A DNA stretch of 50,185 nucleotides from an uncultured Porphyromonadaceae bacterium (GTDB taxonomy: Bacteria; Bacteroidota; Bacteroidia; Bacteroidales; Muribaculaceae): positions 1 through 50,185 of the forward strand of contig UQLO01000024.1 in the NCBI GenBank assembly GCA_900541865.1, given 5' to 3'. The position numbers were made by a program, and so were the translations under genes. The notes beneath the pieces are model-generated. The model was not told the DNA's origin. It worked only from the letters and a program-made list of their open reading frames with translations, and did no database searches. Shown one piece after another: positions 7,501-14,685 of the stretch (the first letter of the stretch is position 1; each line of letters opens with the position of its first letter).

Positions 7501-10458
7501 TTCGCCCGGAGCATCCGAAAGGGGCCGGGAGACGGCGCTCGGCCTGCCCATACCGTCGTAGCGGGTATATGCGCTGATGCCGGTCGTTTTGTCCTCTTGG
7601 GCTACCTCGCGTCCCAATCCGTCGAAACGGGTTTCGGAGCTATGGACGCGTCCGTCGTCAAAGTGCAGATTGCTGACAACGGCATTGTCGCCCGCGCCCA
7701 GACGGTATGCGAACCGGGCCAACGCGGTTCCGCCCGAGCTTATACCGCTCAGTCGGTTTGCGCTGTCGTACGAATAATCGGTTTCAGTCCCCCACGGATT
7801 CCTGACAGACGAAACTCCGACAAGCTGTTTATGGGTGTATTGAGTCGTTATGCCGATATTGTCCTCAATGCCCGGGTCGCCGGCTGATATTCTGTCCTGC
7901 CCGTTGTCCGCGGACAACGCCAAGGTCGGCAGCCCCTCGGTAATCTTTTGGAGATATAGCCCGTTGCGGCTCCATTCGAATACCGTAGCAATGCCGTCGG
8001 CGTCTTCGATGGAAGTGGGCCGCCCGTGAGCGCCGTAGTTTACCCGTGCTGACAACAGCTCCGGGCCCGTTCCGTAGCAAGTTGCAGTGCGCGCAATTTT
8101 GAAACCGTTTTGACCTACGGGGCTGTAGCGCGCAGTCAGCGCAGTGCTTGCCGTGCCGTGGGAGAGCGTTTCCTTCAAAGGCAAACCGGGGGAATGTGCC
8201 GCGACCATCGCGAGGGAAGTATCATCCGTGCCTTCGACGGCATATTCAGTGGTCAAGGTCTCGCCGGTGCCGTCAGAGGTGGTTTTGACCGTGCTTTTAA
8301 CCAAGCCCGTGCGGCCGACATAGCTGTAGCTCTCCGAGGTGGTGAAGTCGCCGGTGACGGTGTGCATCGTTGAGGACTTCCCGATAAGGCGCGCCACAGT
8401 GGGAACCACACCGTAGCTCCAAGGCTGGTAAATCTGGCCGTCGACTTTTTCACGAGACGAGGAACCCATATATTCAGCCTCATAAAAATCCGGACACGTG
8501 AAGTTGTCGCTTGCCTGAATTATAAGGCGTTGAATCATAGTGGAGCCGCTTACGCCGGACGTAGCCGCCGTATAGTCCCATCGTTCTGTCTGTACAGGCG
8601 CGTAGCTTCCGGGGGTACCTTCATAGACAGTTTTTCTGACCAGTCGTACGCCCGGGTCAAAGACTTTGTTAAGTCCCAGGTGTGTCCTCACGCCATAGTC
8701 GGTATAGATCTCATTCTGCTGGATGATATCCTTGTGGATATACTCTATTTTGCCCTCGGGATAGACCGCGGTCACCTTTCCGTACCATATCGGCGTCTGC
8801 CCGATGTCGTACCGCATATAGTTCGACTCGCCTGAAATGACAACCGAGCGCAGTTCGCCCATATCGTGGAATAAAGTGTTATAACCGCGAAGGGGGAGCA
8901 TAGCCCGCGTGATACTTATGAAGGTAGCCATCGAGGGCACAGCGCGCACATGAATGCTGTCATAGTTGTAATTGACTTTCAGAGGTGTATCGCCATCGCT
9001 CATCGTGATACTTTTCACGCGCAGACCTCCGCCGTGGTCCAGCAGCGGATTGGTCTCGTCGGCAAGGTCGTGGGCCGTGCCTCCTCCGCTGCGCATCGGA
9101 GCGAAACGATGCACCTCGTATTCAAAGTCAACCGTTCCGCCGGTGGGATATACAACGCGCCGGAGCATATGGTCCTGCATCGCCACAGAATCCACGCTGC
9201 GGTCGGCATCACCGTATTCGAGCATTTGGCCGGCGTTGCTGTTCTCCTTGAAGCGTCGTATCTTTACCTTGGGCGTGAGCGAAGTGTTTTCCTTGCCGTT
9301 GTAGTAGCCCCACCAGTCCTGCGAGTGCTGCCGGAAACTCGTCCGGGGCCTTTGGATATAATCAAACGTAAAGTCGCCTGCGTCACTTAGACTCACGGAC
9401 GACAAGCAGCTGTAGTCGTCGTAAGCCAAAGTTGCGGTTTTGACCACGGCGTCCTGAGTGTCCTTCACCTCAATTCTTTTAAGGAATGGGCTCCCGTTGT
9501 GAAAACTGTAGGTCAGCGCGACCTTGCCCCCCTCAAAAATCACGGACGAAGGCGTCAGCATATAAGGGCAGCCGGGATAGGCTGCGAAGTTTGCCGTTTC
9601 CGCGTTGTCGTAGGTCATTTCATCCTCGGCAATATTGGATCCGTCCCAAAGAATAGGATCCCACGAGTCGAAAAATGAAACTCCGGCAAGATACTGAGGC
9701 GAGCGCGTCACAGCCGGATTGGCCCAGCCTATCGTCGCGCTTTGGCCCGTAGGCGCCGTAATCTTTGCCAGCGGCCAGGCAGTGCGCACACTGCCGGGAC
9801 TGCTGTAATTCACCGGCTGATATTCGCAAAGACCATAGAACGAATATTTTACTCCCAAGGGCGAATAAACGTCGATAGTGTCCAGATTTGCCGTTGACTC
9901 AACAGTATATTCTTGGTCAACGCCCCCAATGAACGTTGGATGACCCTCGGTACAGTCCAACATCCGCACTATCGTAGCCTCAGGAAGCGAGAACGTGAAA
10001 ATATCGTGCTCGCTGTCGTGAGGCGAATAGTTGGGCGACTGTATGTTCGGCGACATCATACACTCATAACACCTGTAGCGGGTGTCTTGCTCAAGACCGG
10101 TCATAAAAGGAAACATCTCGTCCGGCCGACCCAACACAGTCCGAGTGGCCCGCAAAGCCGGCTGAAGAGTCCACCCATAACCCACCGGAGCCGGGTCGTC
10201 GGCAACCTTGATGCCGTTGCTGTGGTAGCGCAGCGTAAAAGGCACCGAAACATCGCCAACCGGTACATTGAAAAGCGGAATGGCAAAGTCGGCCGCGCCC
10301 GTCAGCAGCGACGGCTCAGGCAGCTGCACCTTTTGTATGGCGGCAGCTTCAGGATTCGGAGGAATAAGGTCGCGCGTCATGGGCGTGACAATCTGCTGGC
10401 CGACACCCTGCGCCCAGAGCATCATAAGCAAGACATATGCCAACCCGCGGCCCGTCAT
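4588..10458 (-). CDS. Rhs/YD-repeat polymorphic toxin with M91 (NleD-like) metallopeptidase tip
   Basis: 1956 aa. A signal peptide (about residues 1-20) precedes an N-terminal region typical of Bacteroidetes Rhs proteins ('RDLIPPNPEAAAIQK', 'LRYHSNGIKVADD', 'VGYGW'). Residues of roughly 800-1700 carry many YD-type repeats ('YDGMGRPSAV', 'YDDYGRLRAV', 'YDKYGRLASA'). The Rhs core end contains 'RTSYYPYGEPHR', 'LFGPRNLL', 'PWAYCNANPVLFIDPTG', with the DPTG glycine at residue 1754. The last 202 residues are the toxin tip: zinc motif H1894-E-L-I-H1898, candidate third ligand in E1926-E1927 followed by TTVG, and 'ITENAIRRENG', the pattern of the M91 (NleD) family. The core is GC-rich and the tip (below about 5190) AT-rich, showing tip exchange. 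The ATG overlaps the upstream stop (ATGA). In the family the shell encloses a toxin delivered to competitors; the target here is unknown. Confidence 0.88.
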   Translation of the reverse strand: MTGRGLAYVLLMMLWAQGVGQQIVTPMTRDLIPPNPEAAAIQKVQLPEPSLLTGAADFAIPLFNVPVGDVSVPFTLRYHSNGIKVADDPAPVGYGWTLQPALRATRTVLGRPDEMFPFMTGLEQDTRYRCYECMMSPNIQSPNYSPHDSEHDIFTFSLPEATIVRMLDCTEGHPTFIGGVDQEYTVESTANLDTIDVYSPLGVKYSFYGLCEYQPVNYSSPGSVRTAWPLAKITAPTGQSATIGWANPAVTRSPQYLAGVSFFDSWDPILWDGSNIAEDEMTYDNAETANFAAYPGCPYMLTPSSVIFEGGKVALTYSFHNGSPFLKRIEVKDTQDAVVKTATLAYDDYSCLSSVSLSDAGDFTFDYIQRPRTSFRQHSQDWWGYYNGKENTSLTPKVKIRRFKENSNAGQMLEYGDADRSVDSVAMQDHMLRRVVYPTGGTVDFEYEVHRFAPMRSGGGTAHDLADETNPLLDHGGGLRVKSITMSDGDTPLKVNYNYDSIHVRAVPSMATFISITRAMLPLRGYNTLFHDMGELRSVVISGESNYMRYDIGQTPIWYGKVTAVYPEGKIEYIHKDIIQQNEIYTDYGVRTHLGLNKVFDPGVRLVRKTVYEGTPGSYAPVQTERWDYTAATSGVSGSTMIQRLIIQASDNFTCPDFYEAEYMGSSSREKVDGQIYQPWSYGVVPTVARLIGKSSTMHTVTGDFTTSESYSYVGRTGLVKSTVKTTSDGTGETLTTEYAVEGTDDTSLAMVAAHSPGLPLKETLSHGTASTALTARYSPVGQNGFKIARTATCYGTGPELLSARVNYGAHGRPTSIEDADGIATVFEWSRNGLYLQKITEGLPTLALSADNGQDRISAGDPGIEDNIGITTQYTHKQLVGVSSVRNPWGTETDYSYDSANRLSGISSGGTALARFAYRLGAGDNAVVSNLHFDDGRVHSSETRFDGLGREVAQEDKTTGISAYTRYDGMGRPSAVSRPLSDAPGEYDWTLTSYEASPRAVEIESIKAGQLWQQADKSVRSSIFTNTAGGQYPCPNLIVNSSGTLTHRGNYPAGRLLVRETVDEDGYTTREFTDMGGRVLMTSAGSDGEFLTTRYVYDDYGRLRAVLPPNITGSIPQPYTQEFRDKAFEYKYDKYGRLASAHTPGAGTVSYRYSPAGRLMARNTPAMASGQWELFLYDRAGRRCVNYLAAATSAQLDSMNATFRPVEYTGSGPLGGYQASHTLLSAPQALLRVDYYDNHRFLGLYPKAAQTSLSGNYLRGLLSGSVDMASDTIINVFGYDRFGRECTRVTVWPDATERTERRFDLQGNVLEETNSYSPALGRAINRTTAREYDAAGRLVRSAVAEGARTAALEYAYGSDGRLASVKYPGEVTADFGYDCHGWLTSHKVTKPVKAVGGGEPALPLSAQYYTSLTPVFPGVIPEQVSETLLDEAVYYHDGRTPLFNGCPSGHSIAPSGRYDFSFDKFNRLVGADYTPATGESADADFSTEYSYDVVANPLKLKRYGIVDVGADGSESFGLLDELKYSYGGGNRVAKIARGGEGPDYYGRPGFPCVEAAQYTWNKAGALTADPARGIDRISYNVRGLTDTIAYADGTLQVWRHSSDSLLLGITTIEPGGKLRHASLRHYRGNRIFVDRGLEYSAFEGGYFDARGAAHYYHTDYRGDIVMVTDSTGAVTQRTSYYPYGEPHRLPEGQPYLFAAKERHSRTGATLFGPRNLLTAALLWTAPDALAGQNKSGSPWAYCNANPVLFIDPTGKKLEMAKDLKEFDVMSILDQLQLLTDDELTLSLLADGNISINIERYNSGQRTVGTQLLRNIIKHPSRVLIDFLNSVGSNMPESKRVRSLAYNSGIPTLLSQKGVKSIVNFNYSKEIDTWVQNDLGKTVKESTPLFIILAHELIHSLHHIKGSNIDRAKRIESPLFKNSIKIEESTTVGLTGNLPITENAIRRENGIPLRVEY

Positions 10459-11384
10459 AGCGTTACGGCAATTTTACGTTCATAAACGCCCGGGTGCCTC
10501 ATCTTCAGCACCACCAAAGTACGCCCTACCCGCACCGACGACAAGTCAATGGCCGCGACGGACGCCTCATTCGCACAGATATGAATCGGCGGCATCGCAG
10601 TGGAAAAACCGTCGACATCCACTACATTCACATCAATATCCGCGTCAAAGCCGCACGCAGGGATAGCCAGAACAAGACGCCCTTGCGACAAACTATAGCC
10701 AATCAGTCCAAGTAAATTTTCCGGAGCGAAATCGGCCTCATCATCGACCCGCTCAATCAGACCGAAATCGCAGCAGTACAACCGCCGGTCGCTCGACTTC
10801 AATACAGCCAAAGGCATCACAGAGCCCGGCTCAACCCAACGGTAAATCGTTTCAACAGCCCGAAATTCGTCGACTTCGTCACCCGCGACAACCTCAACCA
10901 CATGACGGTGCAGGTCCGCCTTCAACGAATCGCCTCGGAAACAAATCGTGCCCGAATTGATAAAATCCGACTTCACCCAACCTCGCAGACTGAACGGCCG
11001 GTGGTCGGCGTCAAGACCCGAACCAGCGAAACCAACATCAAACGAAAACACGCCGCTACCACCCACCGGCACCCGCTCGTCAAGCAGGAAACGAGTGTGT
11101 CGTCCAACGTTGGCGCCAGCCCACAGCATCGAGTCGCCTTGGCAGAAAAACGCCGCGCAAGAGTCGTTGATACACTCGTAGAGCATCGGGCCCTCCGAAC
11201 GCGCATAGTTGGAAGCGCCGTCGGCGAGCACACCCCATTCGCCGAAGTCCCAGACGGAAGCGGCCTCGATTTGGACGGTGGAAGGAGCGGAAAGAACGAA
11301 GGGCAGCGGCCGCACGACGGCCCAAGCACCCGCAGCGGTGCTCGCCAAGGCGAGTATGAACGCAAGCCGTCGCATAAGATTCAA
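10455..11384 (-). CDS. secreted protein coupled upstream of rhs, function unknown
   Basis: 309 aa, with a signal peptide in the first 22 residues (start at 11384 or three codons later). The mature part is Cys- and Trp-containing, with 'SVWDFGEWGVLADG', 'CQGDSMLWAG' and a C-terminal stretch 'VAAIDLSSVRVGRTLVVLKM' that loosely resembles the last strands of a type IX sorting domain; that resemblance is weak. Its stop overlaps the rhs start (ATGA), so the two are probably translated together, and a Bacteroidetes promoter lies just upstream. A truncated copy of its first 87 codons plus leader sits at 2695-2958. I do not recognise the family. Coupling suggests a partner in Rhs export, processing or attachment. 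Confidence 0.65.
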   Translation of the reverse strand: MNLMRRLAFILALASTAAGAWAVVRPLPFVLSAPSTVQIEAASVWDFGEWGVLADGASNYARSEGPMLYECINDSCAAFFCQGDSMLWAGANVGRHTRFLLDERVPVGGSGVFSFDVGFAGSGLDADHRPFSLRGWVKSDFINSGTICFRGDSLKADLHRHVVEVVAGDEVDEFRAVETIYRWVEPGSVMPLAVLKSSDRRLYCCDFGLIERVDDEADFAPENLLGLIGYSLSQGRLVLAIPACGFDADIDVNVVDVDGFSTAMPPIHICANEASVAAIDLSSVRVGRTLVVLKMRHPGVYERKIAVTL

Positions 11385-11404
11385 GGTTAGTGATCCTCTG
11401 CCGG

Positions 11405-11435
11405 CAAATATAATTTTTTTTATCCAATTTGCAAA
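11405..11435 (-). promoter_or_regulatory. Bacteroidetes promoter of the Rhs operon
   Basis: On the minus strand a -33 TTTG (11435-11432) and a -7 TATATTTG (11412-11405) are separated by 19 nt and lie 20 nt before the 309-aa gene. The -7 box and leader are repeated in front of the truncated copy (2986-2979), where the -33 box is poorly preserved. Confidence 0.65.
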
Positions 11436-11488
11436 ATTATTTCGTATTTTCTTTGTTTTATGCCCTTTTTATGCCGGGGGAGAATGCG

Positions 11489-11519
11489 AAGCGCGCCGGG
11501 GCGGGGCCTCGGCGCGCTT
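11489..11519 (-). terminator. hairpin after eda
   Basis: Perfect 10-bp inverted repeat AAGCGCGCCG / CGGCGCGCTT (11489-11498 and 11510-11519) with an 11-nt loop, 26 nt downstream of the eda stop. No strong U-tract follows, so it may stall or stabilise the transcript end rather than act as a textbook terminator. Confidence 0.5.
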
Positions 11520-11545
11520 GCGGAAGGTTTATTGTGCGGGATGTC

Positions 11546-12196
11546 TTACTTTGTCAGGCACTCGCGGCACTTGGCGGATATTGCGGCCCAGTCGGCGGCG
11601 GCTATGGTCTCTTTGGGGAAGAGTTTGCTGCCCATGCCTACGCAGAAGGCTCCGGCCTTGAACCATGAGGTGAGGTTTTCCTGTGTGGGCTCTACGCCGC
11701 CGGTCACCATGATTCGTGTCCAGGGCATGGGGGCCATTACGCCTTTGACGAACTTGGGAGTGAGGACGTCGCCGGGGAAGGCTTTGACGACCTCGCACCC
11801 ACATTCCTGGGCAGCCCCGATTTCGCTGACAGTGCCGCAGCCGGGGATGTAGGGCACGCCTCGGCGGTTGCACACCTTGGCGACTTCGGGGTTGAAGAGC
11901 GGGCCCACCACGAAGCAGGCGCCGAGCTGCATGTAGATTGCGGCGGTGCCGGGCTCGACGATGGAGCCTACGCCGACTGCCATGTCGGGGCAGTGCTCGG
12001 CGGCGTATTTAACCACCTTTTCGAAGACCTGGTGGGCGAAGTCGCCGCGGTTGGTGAACTCAAAGCAGCGCACGCCGCCGTCGTAGCAAGCCTTGACTAC
12101 GGCGCAGGCTGTCTCGGCATCCTTATGATAGAAAACGGGCACAACGGGTGCCTCTGCCATCTTGGCCAGAACGGCCAGCTTGTCGAATTTTGCCAT
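11546..12196 (-). CDS. eda: 2-keto-3-deoxy-6-phosphogluconate (KDPG) aldolase
   Basis: 216 aa, the usual size of class I KDPG/KHG aldolases. It cleaves KDPG to pyruvate and glyceraldehyde 3-phosphate. The Schiff-base lysine is K138 in 'VVKAFPGD' and the catalytic glutamate E46 in 'CFEFTNRG'. Other family motifs visible are 'VGVGSI' (residues 74-79), 'IPGCGT' (117-122) and 'VTGGVEP'. It follows kdgK by 15 nt, so kinase and aldolase are almost certainly co-transcribed and together drain 2-keto-3-deoxygluconate from hexuronates into glycolysis. Its place at the end of the locus beginning with SusC/SusD fits a uronate-containing glycan. Cytoplasmic. Confidence 0.93.
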   Translation of the reverse strand: MAKFDKLAVLAKMAEAPVVPVFYHKDAETACAVVKACYDGGVRCFEFTNRGDFAHQVFEKVVKYAAEHCPDMAVGVGSIVEPGTAAIYMQLGACFVVGPLFNPEVAKVCNRRGVPYIPGCGTVSEIGAAQECGCEVVKAFPGDVLTPKFVKGVMAPMPWTRIMVTGGVEPTQENLTSWFKAGAFCVGMGSKLFPKETIAAADWAAISAKCRECLTK

Positions 12197-12211
12197 TTTG
12201 GGTGTGTTGAT

Positions 12212-13234
12212 TTAGCGCTGTACGCGTCCGTTGGCGCTGCCGCCGGCCAGAGCCTCAACTTCGGCAGCAGAAACAAGGTTGAAGTCGCCGTTGATGGTTT
12301 GCTTGAGCGCGGAGGCTGCCACAGCGAACTCAAGAGCCTCGCCCTGGGTGGGTTTGGTGAGCAGACCATGGATGAGACCGCCGGAGAAGCTGTCGCCGCC
12401 GCCAACGCGGTCGATGATGGGGTTGATGTCGTAGCGTTTGCTCTCGTAGAACTCTTTGCCGTTGTAGATGAGGCCCTTCCAGCCGTTGTGGGTAGCCGAG
12501 AAAGACTCACGAAGGGTCGACACGACGTACTTGAAGCCGAATTCTTCGGCCATGGCCTTGAAGATGCCTTTATAGCCTTCGGCTGCGGTGTTGCCGGCCT
12601 CGACGTCGCCTTCGGGCTTGAAGCCCAGACAGAGCTCGGCGTCTTCCTCGTTGCCGATGCAGACGTCGACGTACTTCATCAGCGGACGCATGATGGACTG
12701 GGCCTTCTCCTTGGTCCACAGCTTTTTGCGGAAGTTGAGGTCGACGCTAACGGTCACGCCGTGACGCTTGGCGGCCTCGCAGGCCAGACGGGTGAGCTCG
12801 GCGGCCTTGTCGGAGATGGCGGGGGTGATGCCGCTCCAATGGAACCAGTCGGCACCTTCCATAATAGCGTCGAAGTCGAACTCGGAGGGGTCGGCCTCGG
12901 CGATGGCGGAGTGGGCGCGGTCGTAGATGACCTTTGAGGGACGCATCGAGGCGCCGGTCTCGCAGTAGTAGATGCCGACGCGGTCGCCGCCGCGAACAAT
13001 GTTTTCGGTGTGAACGCCGTAGCGACGCAGGGCGTTGACGGCAGCCTGTCCGATTTCGTGTGCCGGAAGTTTGGACACGAAGTAAGCGTCGTGGCCGTAG
13101 TTGGCGCAGCTCACGGCCACGTTGGCCTCACCGCCGCCCCAGATAACGTCGAAAGAGTCGACCTGCACAAAGCGGTGGCAGCCCGCGGGCGACAGGCGCA
13201 GCATGATTTCGCCGAGGGTAACTATCTTAGACAT
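12212..13234 (-). CDS. kdgK: 2-keto-3-deoxygluconate kinase (PfkB family)
   Basis: 340 aa, PfkB/ribokinase fold. Visible are the substrate-binding 'WGGGEANVAVSCANYG' near residues 32-47 and the PfkB signature 2 'DRVGGGDSFSGG' ending near residue 286, with D281 as the predicted catalytic base. KDG kinase makes KDPG from 2-keto-3-deoxygluconate and ATP; the choice of KDG over other sugars rests on the downstream KDPG aldolase and on overall resemblance. The gene lies 54 nt after the GltD-like gene. Other PfkB sugar kinases (fructokinase-like) are the main alternative. Confidence 0.87.
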   Translation of the reverse strand: MSKIVTLGEIMLRLSPAGCHRFVQVDSFDVIWGGGEANVAVSCANYGHDAYFVSKLPAHEIGQAAVNALRRYGVHTENIVRGGDRVGIYYCETGASMRPSKVIYDRAHSAIAEADPSEFDFDAIMEGADWFHWSGITPAISDKAAELTRLACEAAKRHGVTVSVDLNFRKKLWTKEKAQSIMRPLMKYVDVCIGNEEDAELCLGFKPEGDVEAGNTAAEGYKGIFKAMAEEFGFKYVVSTLRESFSATHNGWKGLIYNGKEFYESKRYDINPIIDRVGGGDSFSGGLIHGLLTKPTQGEALEFAVAASALKQTINGDFNLVSAAEVEALAGGSANGRVQR

Positions 13235-13288
13235 AGTTGAATAGCTTGGTTATAGGGTTTTGATTATGTTTTATGCTGTAATGAACGC

Positions 13289-14596
13289 TCAGTTTTGGAT
13301 AGACTTCATGAGCTTGACCGCATCGACATAGCGGGCTATGCCTTCGGCAACCTGCTTGGCGTCGTTCATGGCGTGGACAACGGTTGCGGGGCGGTTGGTG
13401 ACGTCGCCGCCGGCAAAAACGCCCGGGCGCGTTGTCATGCCGTAGGGATTCTCGCGGGTGAGCACATAGCCGCGCTCGTCGACCTCGATACCGGAGGTTG
13501 TGCTGACGATTCGGGCTGCCGGAGCCGAGCCTACAGCGAGAATAACGCGGTCGGCCGGATAGACGGTGCGCTCGCCGCCGTGCTCGATGGTGACGCTCTT
13601 AAGGCGAGTGCCCTCGCCGCCCTCGATTTCGACTATCGACGACTCCCACAGGAAGCGCACGCCTTCTTCGACGGCCTCGTCGTACTCGGCGCGAAGGGCG
13701 CTCATATTCTCTATGGTGCGGTGGTAGACGATGCTGACCTCGGCGGCTCCCATGCGAAGGGCCGTGCGGGCCGCATCCATGGCCGTGTTGCCGCAACCAA
13801 TCACGAAGACGTGGTCTCCCTGGCCGATAATGACCTCGTTGCGGGCTATATAGCCATGCTCGAAAAGGTTGACGCGGCGCAGGAAGCGGATGGCCTGGCG
13901 AACGCCCGGATGGTTGATGCCCGGAATCTGCAGGCGTTTGGGAACGCCCGTGCCCGTGCCCATGAAGATGGCGTCGAAGCCACGCTCGAAGAGGGTGTCG
14001 ACGGTGATGTCGGCCCCGATAGTGGTGTTGAGGTGCAGAGGCACACCCAGATTCTCAATCTTGCGAATTTCGCGCCGAACGACCTCCTTAGGGAGGCGGT
14101 ACTCGGGGATGCCGAAGGTGAGCACACCGCCGGCTTCCGGCTCCATTTCGAAAATCTCAACGGCAAAGCCCTGTCGCGACAGGTCGCCCGCTATGGTGAG
14201 GCCGGCGGGGCCGCTGCCGATCACGGCCACACGTCCGCGCGACTTCTCGGGGATGCCTTCGTGGCTGAGGCCGGCTTCGGCGTCGAAGTCGGCAACGAAG
14301 CGCTCGAGTTTGCCGATGTTGATGTGGGCGCCCTTTTTGTTGAGGATGCAGTTGCCCTCGCACTGGCGCTCATGGGCGCACACGCGGCCGCATACGGCCG
14401 GGAGGTTGCTACGCCCGTGGATGATGCGCATGGCGTTGCCAAGATTGCCCTTGGCCAGCTCGGCAATCCAGTCGGGAATGTCGTTGCTGATGGGGCAGCC
14501 CTTCTTGCACGAAGGCACTTTGCAGTGCAGGCAGCGTTGCGCCTCCTTGATGGCTTCAGCGAGGGTATAGCTTTCGTTTACTTCTTTAAAATCCAT
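13289..14596 (-). CDS. GltD-like NADPH-dependent FAD/Fe-S oxidoreductase (glutamate synthase small-subunit family)
   Basis: 435 aa, cytoplasmic. The N-terminus has two cysteine clusters for 4Fe-4S centres (C22, C25, C30, C34 and C69, C73, C79, C83). An FAD-binding 'VIGSGPAG' follows near residues 125-132, a second dinucleotide fold has 'VIGCGNTAMDA', and the C-terminus has 'GVFAGGDVTNRP'. This is the standalone small-subunit architecture (GltA/NfnB/GltD relatives), which passes electrons from NADPH to a partner. No large glutamate synthase or NfnA-like gene is adjacent, so the partner is unknown. It lies between the GH43 gene (89-nt gap with a hairpin) and kdgK. GltD, NfnB or dihydropyrimidine-dehydrogenase-like function cannot be separated from sequence alone. 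Confidence 0.8.
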   Translation of the reverse strand: MDFKEVNESYTLAEAIKEAQRCLHCKVPSCKKGCPISNDIPDWIAELAKGNLGNAMRIIHGRSNLPAVCGRVCAHERQCEGNCILNKKGAHINIGKLERFVADFDAEAGLSHEGIPEKSRGRVAVIGSGPAGLTIAGDLSRQGFAVEIFEMEPEAGGVLTFGIPEYRLPKEVVRREIRKIENLGVPLHLNTTIGADITVDTLFERGFDAIFMGTGTGVPKRLQIPGINHPGVRQAIRFLRRVNLFEHGYIARNEVIIGQGDHVFVIGCGNTAMDAARTALRMGAAEVSIVYHRTIENMSALRAEYDEAVEEGVRFLWESSIVEIEGGEGTRLKSVTIEHGGERTVYPADRVILAVGSAPAARIVSTTSGIEVDERGYVLTRENPYGMTTRPGVFAGGDVTNRPATVVHAMNDAKQVAEGIARYVDAVKLMKSIQN

Positions 14597-14632
14597 TGCT
14601 ATTAGTCTGCCAAGGGGCAGAGTTTAGGTTTT

Positions 14633-14677
14633 GACGGCGCAAAATTGGCATTTTTTATTTGAAAATTCTGCGCCGTC
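14633..14677 (-). terminator. hairpin between the GH43 and gltD-like genes
   Basis: GACGGCGC (14633-14640) pairs with GCGCCGTC (14670-14677), and the stem extends partly into the AT-rich inner flanks. It separates the surface-glycan genes from gltD-kdgK-eda and may partly uncouple their expression. The minus-strand side lacks a U-tract. Confidence 0.4.
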
Positions 14678-14685
14678 GAGCCTTT

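Noticed and set aside
13295..14605. Long plus-strand open frame opposite the GltD-like gene
   Set aside because: Same shadow effect; the minus-strand product has complete FAD, NADPH and Fe-S motifs.
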